Assembly: GCF_013820765.1 (NCBI RefSeq) | Contig: NZ_JABJVM010000001.1 | Location: forward strand, 1-64,000 | DNA from: Paenilisteria rustica | GTDB taxonomy: Bacteria; Bacillota; Bacilli; Lactobacillales; Listeriaceae | Direction of reading: 5' to 3' | DNA length: 64,000 bases | Shown here: piece by piece, positions 50,664-58,725 of the stretch | How the letters are laid out: every line of letters starts with the position of its first letter | How positions within the stretch are numbered: the stretch's first letter is position 1 | The notes under the pieces: generated by a model | Seen by the model: the letters and a program-made list of their open reading frames with translations, nothing else | The model's database searches: none | Told to the model about the DNA's origin: nothing | Translations under genes and position numbers: made by a program

Positions 50664-50789
50664 CTCAGCGAGCCAGCAAACGCTCATCTCTGTCGTTAAA
50701 AGCTCCGTTCCGGTGCTCATGTACAAATCGTACATTCCGCTCCGGTACTCGCTTTTGCCTAGGACCTAAGCATTTGCTGTCTCGCTGAG
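50664..50789 (+). repeat. foldback element G2 with 21-bp terminal inverted repeats
   Basis: CTCAGCGAGCCAGCAAACGC then T (50664-50684) is complementary at 19 of 21 positions to 50769-50789. The interior matches G1 (GTGCTCATGTAC, CGTACATTCCGCTCCGGTACTCGCTTTTGCC) whereas the arms differ from G1 in a compensatory way. Confidence 0.85.
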
Positions 50790-51225
50790 GTTTGGCGGCA
50801 CGGAAGTGCCGTATAAGGAGTATCGAAGATGGCTTGGAGATAAACAATGAGTGAGAATATCGTACATTCCGCTCCGGTGCTCGCTTTTGCCTAGGATCTA
50901 AGCATTTGCTGTCTCGCTGAGGTTTGGCGGCACGGAAGTGTCGTATAAGGAGTATCGAAGATGGCTTGGAGATAAACAATGAGTGAGAATATCGTACATT
51001 CCGCTCCGGTACTCGCTTTTGCCTAGGATCTAAGCATTTGCTGTCTCGCTGAGGTTTGGCGGCACGGAAGTGTCGTATAGGAGTATCGAAGATGGCTTGG
51101 AGATAAACAATGAGTGAGAATATCGTACATTCCGCTCCGGTACTTGCTTTTGCTTAGGATCTAAGCATTTGCTGGCCGGCTGAGATTCGATGGCACGGAA
51201 GTGTCATCAGAGCTACCTGAAGGTG
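50789..51225 (+). repeat. 132-bp tandem repeat array
   Basis: Three nearly identical units (50789-50920, 50921-51052, 51053-51183; the last has a 1-bp deletion) and a diverged partial unit to about 51225. Each contains GGCACGGAAGTGCC-type hairpin, AGATGGCTTGGAGATAAACA, and the right half of the G-type foldback including its right arm. The array thus arose by amplification of the 3' part of element G2. Minus-strand ORFs through it are artefacts. Confidence 0.9.
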
Positions 51226-51246
51226 GCTTGAAAACATACAATATGT

Positions 51247-51290
51247 AAGAATCACAAACTATTTTTATGGATAGGATGTGATTCTTTTTT
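51247..51290 (+). terminator. terminator downstream of the tandem array
   Basis: AAGAATCACA (51247-51256), 20-nt loop, TGTGATTCTT (51277-51286) and a T-run. The remaining gap to 51452 shows nothing further of note. Confidence 0.85.
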
Positions 51291-51452
51291 ATACAATTTA
51301 GGTGGAAGTGTTTGTTTTCAAGGGATGGGACAGGATTTATTAACTAGTCGTTTTATTCACGTTTGGTGTGGGTTTCTTTTGTTTAAGCTGCAGACTTTTT
51401 ATAATCTGTGGCTTTTATTATTTGGCTTTACGTGATAAACTAGGATGAAAGA

Positions 51453-52226
51453 ATGAGAAGGAATGAGTGTTGGTTTATGGCGGGTGAAAAGCTGATTCGG
51501 TTTTATCGGACGAAACTTAGTAATTATAACTTAATATATGGATTTATGACGCAACGGATTTGGGCTTTTTGCTTGTTGATGATTCTTTTGTTGGCTTTAC
51601 CGACTGCTTTTGGATTGGCTTTTGGTGTTGGCGGACTTTGGACGGGACTTATTGGATATGCGGTGCTTTTTCTGCTTTTTTATTACCTATTGATTGCTAA
51701 AAAGGCACAGAAGGAGTTGTGGAAAAGGTATCATATACGTGACTTAAAAAAATTGCATATGTTGAAACTTTGTCTGCTGCGGAATTACTTGGCGCGCAAT
51801 GGATTCACTTCTCCAGAAGAACTAGGAATGTTACAAAAAGTGTTGGAAGAGGATGATTCATTTTTAAAGAAGAATTTCACCATTAAAAATATGGCGATAT
51901 TGCTTGTTGTACTTATATTTGCAGCGCTTGGTGCTGTTTTTATTTTAGAGGCAAGTCCAGAGGGGCATCGTATTTTTCTAGTGGTTATGCTGGCTTTATT
52001 TGTTTTATTTTTGGCGGCGGTTTTGCGAATTATTGGGTATGTTATTTCGCATTTTTCAGATGCTAATAAGCGTAGTGCGCGAGCTTTGATTCGTGATATG
52101 CAAGAACTTAGTGCGAGTTATATTATGGAGCAAAATACGGATTATCAGCCATATCGTGAAATGGAGTTAGTGATTGCAAATAATGATATTTTAAAAGAAA
52201 TCATTGATGGGAAAGCGATATTTTAA
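51453..52226 (+). CDS. membrane protein of unknown function
   Basis: A 257-residue protein with two pairs of membrane helices (about residues 36-55 and 58-82; 147-168 and 172-198), separated by a basic, helical cytoplasmic region (KKAQKELWKRYHIRDLKKLHMLKLCLL). No family recognised. ATG 51453 has AGGATGAAAG upstream; ATG 51477 is possible. The GntR regulator gene starts 22 nt after its stop and may be co-transcribed. Confidence 0.7.
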   Translation: MRRNECWFMAGEKLIRFYRTKLSNYNLIYGFMTQRIWAFCLLMILLLALPTAFGLAFGVGGLWTGLIGYAVLFLLFYYLLIAKKAQKELWKRYHIRDLKKLHMLKLCLLRNYLARNGFTSPEELGMLQKVLEEDDSFLKKNFTIKNMAILLVVLIFAALGAVFILEASPEGHRIFLVVMLALFVLFLAAVLRIIGYVISHFSDANKRSARALIRDMQELSASYIMEQNTDYQPYREMELVIANNDILKEIIDGKAIF

Positions 52227-52248
52227 ATCAATCAAGGGGAGTCAATGA

Positions 52249-52896
52249 ATGAATAAACCTGGGAATGAAACACTGGAAAGCAAGGCGTACCGAATGATCA
52301 AGGAGAAGATTCAGCGCGGAGAATTTCAAGTGGGGCAACGTCTGATTGAGGCGGATGTTTCGCGAGAACTTGAATTGAGCCGGACTCCGGTTCGGAAGGC
52401 TTTTGCGATGTTGACGGTGGACGGATACTTGGAATTTGAGGATTATAAAGGGGTCATTGTAAAAAATTGTGCGATTACAAAAGAACGGTATATAGAAATG
52501 CTAGATATTATGGAGTTGCTCCTAATAGGTACCATCGATAAAATAGAGGCGAAATCACTTATATTTTCGAATCGCCGTGTGCTTGAGAAAGCTACTGATT
52601 TTTTGAAACTGGAAGAGGCAACAGAGCGACAATGCATGGAATACCAACGTTGGTTTTTAAATGAGATTTTGAGTTATGCTAAAAATGAATATTATTTGCA
52701 GGTTGTCAATCAATTTTATGACGATTTATTGGAGTTTGGTGAGCCAGATGTTTTTCAATCCGCGACCAAACTCTTTGATAAAACCCTCGATAATTATGTA
52801 GCTTGCGGTCGCTGTATGGAAGCACGTGATTACGTGGAAGCTCGCGCTATTGTAAAGCAAATTATTAACGACCGGATTTTATTTATTTTCAGATAA
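52249..52896 (+). CDS. GntR family transcriptional regulator (FadR-like)
   Basis: A 215-residue regulator: N-terminal winged helix (about 8-72; AYRMIKEKIQRGEFQVGQRLIEADVSRELELSRTPVRKAFAMLTVDGYLEFEDYKGVIV is the GntR signature) and a helical C-terminal ligand domain of FCD type. AGGGGAGTC precedes the ATG. It lies between a membrane protein and a polysaccharide deacetylase gene 22 nt downstream, and may control either. Ligand unknown. Confidence 0.9.
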   Translation: MNKPGNETLESKAYRMIKEKIQRGEFQVGQRLIEADVSRELELSRTPVRKAFAMLTVDGYLEFEDYKGVIVKNCAITKERYIEMLDIMELLLIGTIDKIEAKSLIFSNRRVLEKATDFLKLEEATERQCMEYQRWFLNEILSYAKNEYYLQVVNQFYDDLLEFGEPDVFQSATKLFDKTLDNYVACGRCMEARDYVEARAIVKQIINDRILFIFR

Positions 52897-52918
52897 AAAA
52901 GGCAAAAGGAGTTTTTAC

Positions 52919-53731
52919 ATGAAGCAATATTTACGTATAAGTTTTGCTATTTTTTGTTGTTTACTGATCGCGGCATGTGGTCAGAACGAAGCGAAGCCGT
53001 CAGAACCGGTACCGCAAAAGAAGCCAGCACCTATGACAAAAGAAGTAGAAGCACCAGTGCAACTCGGAACAGATATGAATCCAGAAACGCTGCAAATCCC
53101 TGTTTTGATGTACCATTCTATCAATACGAATGTGAAAAATAATCTGATTACTCCTCCGAATGAATTTGATACACAGATGAAATGGCTAGCGGATAATGGC
53201 TATCGTACGCTGACGCTTGCGGAACTTGCTCCTTTGCTCGAAACGGGTAAAAATGTTCCAGACAAGCCAGTCGTCATAACGTTTGACGATGGATATCAAG
53301 ATAATTATACGAATGCTTATCCGATTCTTAAAAAGTATGGCTTGAAGGCAAATATTTTCGTGATTACAGATAAAATTGCAAAAAATAATCATTTTGATGA
53401 GGTCGCTTTGAAAGAGATGAGCGCGTATGGCATTGAAATGGAAAGCCACACGGTTCACCATCACGAATTAAATACGCTTTCCTATGAGGAGCAGTTGAAG
53501 GAGTTGCAGGACTCCAAGGCTGTTCTAGAGCATTTGACAGGCAAAAAGGTGAATAGTATTTGTTACCCAGTAGGGCGTTACAATGAAGACACAGTGCGCG
53601 CAGCAGGGGCAACGGGGTACACGATGGGATTCACGACAGAAGTTGGAAAAGCGAATAAAAAGGACGGGATGTACACATTACCACGCGTCCGAATGGTTCC
53701 AGGAATGTCGATGGAATCAGCTATAAAGTAA
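52919..53731 (+). CDS. polysaccharide deacetylase lipoprotein (NodB domain)
   Basis: A 270-residue lipoprotein with lipobox LIAAC and a Pro/Lys linker. The NodB domain shows VLMYHSI, motif 1 TFDDGYQDNY (catalytic Asp-Asp), motif 2 ESHTVHHHELNTLS (metal HxxxH) and motif 3 CYPVGRYNED. It removes acetyl groups from surface N-acetylglucosamine polymers or peptidoglycan, a lysozyme-resistance type role. AAAGGAG precedes the ATG. Its stop codon forms part of the left inverted repeat of element D. Confidence 0.92.
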   Translation: MKQYLRISFAIFCCLLIAACGQNEAKPSEPVPQKKPAPMTKEVEAPVQLGTDMNPETLQIPVLMYHSINTNVKNNLITPPNEFDTQMKWLADNGYRTLTLAELAPLLETGKNVPDKPVVITFDDGYQDNYTNAYPILKKYGLKANIFVITDKIAKNNHFDEVALKEMSAYGIEMESHTVHHHELNTLSYEEQLKELQDSKAVLEHLTGKKVNSICYPVGRYNEDTVRAAGATGYTMGFTTEVGKANKKDGMYTLPRVRMVPGMSMESAIK

Positions 53732-54232
53732 AAAATAGTCTGGGGCATAACCCAGATAAATCGGCGAGAAGCGCTCGTATTGTTGGGGCTGTTCGAAACG
53801 AAGTGAGTTACAGCCCCAATATGCATGAGAGCAGAGCGAGCATGTAATCCTTCCCGGCTGTTCAAAACAAAGTGAGTTACAGCCCCAATATGCCTATGAG
53901 CAACGCGAATAGGCGGTCATTCAAGGTTTGTAGAACAAGGATTGTGCTACTTCTTTAAGGTTCTGCTACACAAGAGCAGTTTCGCTTAACTTCTTACATG
54001 GTCGGGGAAGCTACTCCCTCCCTGTTTTTGTTGTGGTTCTTTGAAGCAAAGCGAATTAGAACTTCAATATGCAGAAGAGCACAGTGAGTCTGCCTTCCTC
54101 GTTCTCACCAAATCCCCTTTATACAAACGCTTTCGCTCAATTTGTATAAAGCAGAATTTTCGTCCTACCCGAAGAAAGGGGAGGGCGCTTTTGCTTTGTC
54201 TTGAGTTTTGTCTCAACCTCTTTTTTTACTTT
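53725..54232. repeat. hairpin-array element D with terminal inverted repeats
   Basis: AAAGTAAAAAA (53725-53735) and TTTTTTACTTT (54222-54232) are its ends and include the stop regions of both converging genes. Inside: CTGGG/CCCAG, TTGGGGCTGT/ACAGCCCCAA (53783-53819), a GCATG hairpin, GGCTGT/ACAGCC, GCCTAT/ATAGGC, CTGCT/AGCAG, GGTTCT/AGAACT, GCAGA/TCTGC, TTTATACAAA/TTTGTATAAA (54118-54150) and TTGAG/CTCAA. This is the fullest copy and contains no credible gene. Confidence 0.88.
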
Positions 54233-54987
54233 ACAGAGAAATGCTCATGCAACCAATGAAGGCCAAGCGTTTCAATTTCGTCTAACTGCTCCATAAATCC
54301 GTGATCAGCGCCGTCAAGCTCGATTATTTTTGTGCCGTCTGGAAACAGTTCGGAGCCTTGCTTTGTAATCTGTGCAAGCTTCTGTTCTAAATCGCCCTCT
54401 GTACCGTGAATCACAAGAACTGGACAGTGAACATTTTTCAGGGTAGCAGCTTGGTCCATATGATCAAAATCGGTCAACATTTGCTTATCCAACACGATTT
54501 CAGAACGCCAAGGATCATCGACATAAAAAATCATGCTACCATTGCATTCACATTGCGCGACCTGCTCTGTTGAAAAATTATCTACGTGTTGATAAGCAAT
54601 AGCGCCAGTAACTGGTCCGGTCAACACCATGGTTTCAATGTCTGGTTCATAGCAAGTTAAGGATAACCGTCCGCCAAGGCTGTGTCCCCAAAAAGCGAAT
54701 TTCTTCATTCCAATCTGGTAGCCATATTTTTTTGCGGCTTGTAAATCTGCCACTTGTTTTTCAAAATGGATGGCTGTATCATCACTTTCTCCGTAGCCAC
54801 CGCAATCGTATGTTAGTACATTATAGCCGTTTTGTTGTAATTTTAAGGCGAAGCGATCGAACCGCCCGCTCGATGATTTATTAGATAAGAAACCGTGTGT
54901 CATAATGACGATAGACTCTGAAGGAGCGGCATAAAAATGACCAACTAGCGTCAATCCGGCTTCATTTTTGAATGTGATTCGTTCCAT
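54226..54987 (-). CDS. alpha/beta hydrolase
   Basis: A 253-residue hydrolase of the serine aminopeptidase S33/dienelactone type. MTHGFLSNKSSSGRFDRFA gives the oxyanion HGF, the nucleophile elbow is FWGHSLGGRLSLTCYE, the acid is in VIHGTEGDLEQKL and the His in DGADHGFMEQL. Cytoplasmic. AAGGAGGATT precedes the ATG. It converges on the deacetylase gene across element D. Substrate unknown. Confidence 0.88.
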   Translation of the reverse strand: MERITFKNEAGLTLVGHFYAAPSESIVIMTHGFLSNKSSSGRFDRFALKLQQNGYNVLTYDCGGYGESDDTAIHFEKQVADLQAAKKYGYQIGMKKFAFWGHSLGGRLSLTCYEPDIETMVLTGPVTGAIAYQHVDNFSTEQVAQCECNGSMIFYVDDPWRSEIVLDKQMLTDFDHMDQAATLKNVHCPVLVIHGTEGDLEQKLAQITKQGSELFPDGTKIIELDGADHGFMEQLDEIETLGLHWLHEHFSVK

Positions 54988-55153
54988 TTTTAATCCTCCT
55001 TACAATACCCAAGTAAAATACTATGTTTTAACTGTAACGCCAAATGAGCAATTTTTCAAGTAATAATTCCTCGAGTTGGTGTGTTTTTGCTGTTTTTATG
55101 GTGCGGGAACAGGGTATAATGAAAGGGAGTATATTGAAGGAGAGTGTTACATA

Positions 55154-56041
55154 ATGGGAAAAGCATTATTGATTGTGAATCCTTCCTCTGGCAAAGAGAA
55201 AGGAAAAGTATACAAGGATCGGGCGCATCAAGCGTTGCTAAAGCGTTTTGATGAGGTGGAGGTCAAAGTGACACAAAAAGGCGGAGATGCAACGGAATTC
55301 GCTCATGAGGCGGCTGATAATGGCTATGAAGCGGTTATCGCGATGGGGGGAGACGGCACGCTGAATGAAGTCATTAATGGCATTGCTGAGAAGCCGCATC
55401 GACCAGCATTTGGCTTTATTCCACTGGGTACGGTGAACGATTTAGCTAGGTCTCTCGGCGTTCCATTACGAGCGGATCGTGCCATAAAAGCGCTTGAAAC
55501 AGCTCGGAAACGGCCGATGGATATTGGTAAAATTGGTGATACATACTTCATGAATGTGCTCGCGGCTGGGATGATTGCGGAGGCTGTTGATAAAGTGAGT
55601 GTGGAGCAAAAGACGAAATTTGGTTCTGTCGCCTATTTTGCGGAAGGGTTAAAAGCATTTGCGCGTCACGAATTGCTAGAATTTGAAGTGAAATATGATG
55701 ATGGGGAATGGGATGGTAAAGCGGGGTTAGTTATCGCCAGCTTGACGAATTCAGTTGGAGGTATGGAGCAATGGGCGCCAGAAGCCGAGGTGGATGACGG
55801 TCTAATTCATGTGTTTATTTTAACGAAACTGGGCTTAATTGATGCCGCCAAAATTCTGCCGCAAATCGCTTTAGGTACGCTGAAAAAAGCAGATGGCGTG
55901 ATGTATTTTTCCACGACAAAACTGGACATTTCTTGCACAGATCCTGATGTGAAGGTCAATGTTGACGGCGATCCTGGAGATACGTTCCCTATCCAAATTG
56001 AAGTTTTGCGGGAACATTTGGATGTATTAGTGCCTAGTTAA
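55154..56041 (+). CDS. dgkB: diacylglycerol/lipid kinase (DgkB/YegS family)
   Basis: A 295-residue soluble lipid kinase that phosphorylates diacylglycerol, returning the by-product of lipoteichoic acid synthesis to phospholipid. Motifs: LLIVNPSSGKEKGK, IAMGGDGTLNEVINGIA (ATP site), FIPLGTVNDLARSLGVP and the C-terminal beta domain LDISCTDPDVKVNVDGDPG. ATG 55154 follows GAAGGAGAG; the frame opens at 55076. Element E begins 13 nt after the stop. Confidence 0.93.
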   Translation: MGKALLIVNPSSGKEKGKVYKDRAHQALLKRFDEVEVKVTQKGGDATEFAHEAADNGYEAVIAMGGDGTLNEVINGIAEKPHRPAFGFIPLGTVNDLARSLGVPLRADRAIKALETARKRPMDIGKIGDTYFMNVLAAGMIAEAVDKVSVEQKTKFGSVAYFAEGLKAFARHELLEFEVKYDDGEWDGKAGLVIASLTNSVGGMEQWAPEAEVDDGLIHVFILTKLGLIDAAKILPQIALGTLKKADGVMYFSTTKLDISCTDPDVKVNVDGDPGDTFPIQIEVLREHLDVLVPS

Positions 56042-56053
56042 CATAGCTTACCA

Positions 56054-56360
56054 TTCAAACATGAGTCCGGGACATAACCTAGATAAATCGGCGACAAGCG
56101 TTCGCATTCATGGGATTTGGCGGACTTCCGGCTCTTCTACACTGCGTTTCGCATAACTTCTCACATGGTCGGGGAAACTACTCCCTCCCTGTTTTCAGTC
56201 ATCACATACACCAGTATGCGCAGCTCTCCGGTTTCCACCAAATCCCCTGGATACAAACGCTTTCGCTCGATTTGTTTAAAGCAGAATTTTTCGTCCTACC
56301 CAAAGAATTAGGAGGGCACTTTTGCTTTATCTTGAGTTTTGTCTCAACCTCATGTTTGAA
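56054..56360. repeat. hairpin-array element E with 12-bp terminal inverted repeats
   Basis: TTCAAACATGAG (56054-56065) and CTCATGTTTGAA (56349-56360) close the element. It shares the start (GGGACATAACCTAGATAAAT) and end (CTTTATCTTGAGTTTTGTCT) of element D but has a shorter interior, lacking most middle modules and keeping the ACAAA/TTTGT hairpin. It fills the gap between converging dgkB and sirB-like genes. Confidence 0.88.
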
Positions 56361-57092
56361 TCAACCGGTTAGTTCGGTGATTTTATGAAGAATGGCTTGT
56401 TCTAGCAATGGGTGATAGTGAAATGATTCGCAAAGTACGGTGTCGCAGTCTGGATATAATTTCTGTAAATGTAGCCGTTCTTGATCAATCGCAACGACGT
56501 GAGCGCCTGTGAATAGGAAATAAGGGAGAATATAGATTTTCTCGAATTTAGTGACCAGCTTTTCTAGTACTTTTGGATAGCATGGTTCGCCTTTGATTTC
56601 ACTATGGAAAACAGGTAAGTGTAGCTGGGATTCTAGTAATTGAGCCACATTATAGAGGCGATTGGCGGGTTCATTATCGCGCTCATTGCCAAGCCCTACA
56701 AGCAGAACGGCCTCTGAATTCGTGAAATTGATATTGGTCTCTAATATTATTTCCTTAGCTAGTGCGATTATCTCTGGATCGAAGCCAAATGTTTTGGTCA
56801 TTTTAATCGTTATTTCAGGGTGTTTCGTGGTAAGGGAGTCGAGAATTTTAGGGATTTCATATTTGATGTTTATCGCTGAAAATAGAAATACTGGAACGAC
56901 GATGAGTTCATCTGCCCCAGCTGCGATAGCCTTCTCACAGGCGATTTCGATGGTAGGATAGCTCATGCTTAGAAAACCTAATTCTTGGATTGTTTCGGGT
57001 CTTTTTTTTCTAATTTCGGTAATAAATGTACGAAATTCTGCATTGCCCTCGGCTAGTTGTGTGCCGTTACCGATATAAATTATTGCGCGCAA
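56361..57092 (-). CDS. sirohydrochlorin chelatase (CbiX/SirB family)
   Basis: A 243-residue protein with two CbiX halves: IYIGNGTQLAEGNAEFRTFITEI ... LGFLSMSYPTIEIACEKAIAAGADELIVVPVFLFSAINIKYEIPKIL, and VLLVGLGNERDNEPANRLYNVAQLL ... KIYILPYFLFTGAHV. It would insert Fe2+ or Co2+ into sirohydrochlorin. The N-terminal usual HGS is GNG, so the catalytic histidine pattern is altered in that half. No other siroheme or B12 gene is nearby. GGAGGGAGTTAAT precedes the ATG. Confidence 0.82.
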   Translation of the reverse strand: MRAIIYIGNGTQLAEGNAEFRTFITEIRKKRPETIQELGFLSMSYPTIEIACEKAIAAGADELIVVPVFLFSAINIKYEIPKILDSLTTKHPEITIKMTKTFGFDPEIIALAKEIILETNINFTNSEAVLLVGLGNERDNEPANRLYNVAQLLESQLHLPVFHSEIKGEPCYPKVLEKLVTKFEKIYILPYFLFTGAHVVAIDQERLHLQKLYPDCDTVLCESFHYHPLLEQAILHKITELTG

Positions 57093-57199
57093 AATGATTA
57101 ACTCCCTCCAAAAGTGGTGTATGGCGTTGCTGTATACTCTACATTTTAACCTGCATAGAGGTGTAAGCCAAGTTGTTTGTGTAAAAAAACATTTTAAAT

Positions 57200-57215
57200 G
57201 TCACCAAATTGTGAC
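57200..57215. promoter_or_regulatory. inverted repeat in the divergent sirB-57308 promoter region
   Basis: GTCAC-CAAATT-GTGAC, a perfect 5-6-5 inverted repeat, with a further GTGAC at about 57227. The geometry resembles Crp/Fnr-type or other dimeric operator sites; regulator unknown. Confidence 0.45.
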
Positions 57216-57307
57216 GGATGCTAAGATGTGACAAGAGTTGAGAAATCATAGGGAACGATTGTAAATAGATGGTGGAAGAAATAGGAGAGAATAAGGAGGA
57301 GCAATGT

Positions 57308-57649
57308 ATGGGTGAGTCGCTAGATGTTGTCTACAAAGGGCTGGCGAATCTGAAAAATGGTTTTAAACCGGTTCCTGGAAAGCTTTATGTGACGCAAGAG
57401 TATTTGATTCACAAGCCAAATGATTATTTTGCGGAAGATGTTATGATTCCTTTTGAAGATGTGAGGCGGATTGAGGGCGTGATGACGAAAATTTTAGGAC
57501 GGGATATGTTATCTAATTTACTTGAGGTGGAGACAAACGAGGGGCACATATTCCAGTTTGTGATTAATAAGCAGAAGAAATGGTTGGCGGCTTTAGAAGA
57601 AGTACTCGCAGAACGCGGGGAAGCGGAAAAATTGATTTGGATTAAGTAG
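57308..57649 (+). CDS. small cytoplasmic protein with PH-like (GRAM/bPH) fold
   Basis: A 113-residue protein: KGLANLKNGFKPVPGKLYVTQEYLIHKPND...VMIPFEDVRRIE...NLLEVETNEGHIFQFVINKQKKWLAALEEV is the strand-rich plus C-terminal helix pattern of bacterial PH/GRAM domains. It may bind membrane lipids or partners. ATG 57308 follows AAGGAGGAGC; the frame opens at 57269. Single gene with a bidirectional terminator. Confidence 0.75.
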   Translation: MGESLDVVYKGLANLKNGFKPVPGKLYVTQEYLIHKPNDYFAEDVMIPFEDVRRIEGVMTKILGRDMLSNLLEVETNEGHIFQFVINKQKKWLAALEEVLAERGEAEKLIWIK

Positions 57650-57692
57650 AAGATAAGACCAAACGCTCGAAATAGTGGCGCTTGGTCTTATT
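57650..57692. terminator. bidirectional terminator
   Basis: AAGACCAAACGC (57654-57665) with GCGCTTGGTCTT (57677-57688; one mismatch), between converging genes. Confidence 0.85.
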
Positions 57693-57697
57693 TGTGG

Positions 57698-58570
57698 TTA
57701 ACCGTTAATCTGATTAAAATTCGCGACGGCACCAATGAGGTTTGCATCATTTCCGAATGCGCAGGAAACGAGTGTTGGCGCTACTTTGGCGATTGTGATT
57801 TTCTGTAGTAAATCATCGAGTTGTGCTTGTATGGCAGGGAGGAAATCGGGACGCTCGCTGACACCGCCGCCAATCACGATGAGCTCTGGGTCGTATACAT
57901 ATTGTAAATTAAAGATACCTTTTGCGAGATTTCGGAACATGCTGTCGATTTCTTGGGTAGCAATCGGGTCACCGGATTCCTTTAACTGGAAGGCTTCGAT
58001 GCCGCTTAAAGAGGCTAAACCTTTTTGTTTTGCGATGCGTGAAGCGGCATTGACCGCGGTTCCTGTGTCGCTTAGATTTTCTAGCTTGTCATTCATAATC
58101 ATATAGCCGAATTCGCCACCGTGAAGATTGGCACCGGCGTGGATTTTGCCATTTTTGATGACGGCGCCACCGATTCCTGTACCGATGATAAGGAAGAGGA
58201 TATCGTTGGCTTTTTTCGCTACGCCAAGCCATGTTTCGGCTAGTGCTGCACAATTCGCATCATTTTCGAGTGTGATGGGTAGTTCTAATTTTTCTTCTAG
58301 TAGTTGTCGGAACGGAAAATTGTGAATGTATGGAATTGCGCTGGCACCATCGATAATACCGCTTTCATTATTAACAGCTCCGGGACAGCTGAAGGCGATA
58401 CCTGACAATGGATGCGTATGGTATGTATTTTTAGTGGTCTGTAGTTGATTTATGAGTGTATCCAGCGTGTCTGGTGTCTTGAACTTGCCCTTGGATAGAA
58501 TCGTTCCGTCTTGCTCTATTAAAGCGTATTTGACGGCTGTACCGCCCATGTCGAATGCTAACAATGTCAT
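57698..58570 (-). CDS. ROK family sugar kinase without the zinc motif
   Basis: A 290-residue ROK kinase: ATP motif LLAFDMGGTAVKYALIEQDG, substrate loop LENDANCAALAE with catalytic Asp, GTGIGGAVIKNGKIHAGANLHGGEFGYM, and IVIGGGVSERPDFLPAI. The usual ROK zinc finger (C-X-C-G-X2-G-C-X-E) after HGGEFGYM is absent; instead the sequence goes through NDKLENLSDTGTAVNAAS. This shorter type occurs in Firmicutes; the sugar (glucose, N-acetylmannosamine or other) cannot be named. Monocistronic. Confidence 0.85.
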   Translation of the reverse strand: MTLLAFDMGGTAVKYALIEQDGTILSKGKFKTPDTLDTLINQLQTTKNTYHTHPLSGIAFSCPGAVNNESGIIDGASAIPYIHNFPFRQLLEEKLELPITLENDANCAALAETWLGVAKKANDILFLIIGTGIGGAVIKNGKIHAGANLHGGEFGYMIMNDKLENLSDTGTAVNAASRIAKQKGLASLSGIEAFQLKESGDPIATQEIDSMFRNLAKGIFNLQYVYDPELIVIGGGVSERPDFLPAIQAQLDDLLQKITIAKVAPTLVSCAFGNDANLIGAVANFNQING

Positions 58571-58663
58571 ATTTTTCGAACTCCTTTACTCTGAATTAAC
58601 TCAAGCATACGTGTATTGTTCTGAAAAAACAAGAGGGAATAAAAAGAAAGATGAAAAATTATT

Positions 58664-58694
58664 TTACAATTATATTACAAAGTGTTACAATTAT
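58664..58694 (+). promoter_or_regulatory. three TTACAA direct repeats at 10-11 bp spacing
   Basis: TTACAA occurs at 58664, 58675 and 58685, i.e. on one face of the helix, just upstream of the -10-like TTATTATAAC of the serine hydrolase gene. The arrangement resembles OmpR/PhoP-type response-regulator sites. Confidence 0.5.
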
Positions 58695-58725
58695 GTCGTA
58701 CTTATTATAACAAGGAGGAAATAAA

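Noticed and set aside
50665-50979. 104-codon minus-strand ORF
   Set aside because: It consists of translated tandem repeat with duplicated peptide segments and lacks a start context.
50789-51183. Tandem repeats as a CRISPR array
   Set aside because: Units are contiguous 132-bp direct repeats without unique spacers, and no cas gene is present.
53725-54232. Element D as a T-box or known riboswitch
   Set aside because: No specifier loop, T-box sequence or known aptamer core; it lies downstream, not upstream, of genes.
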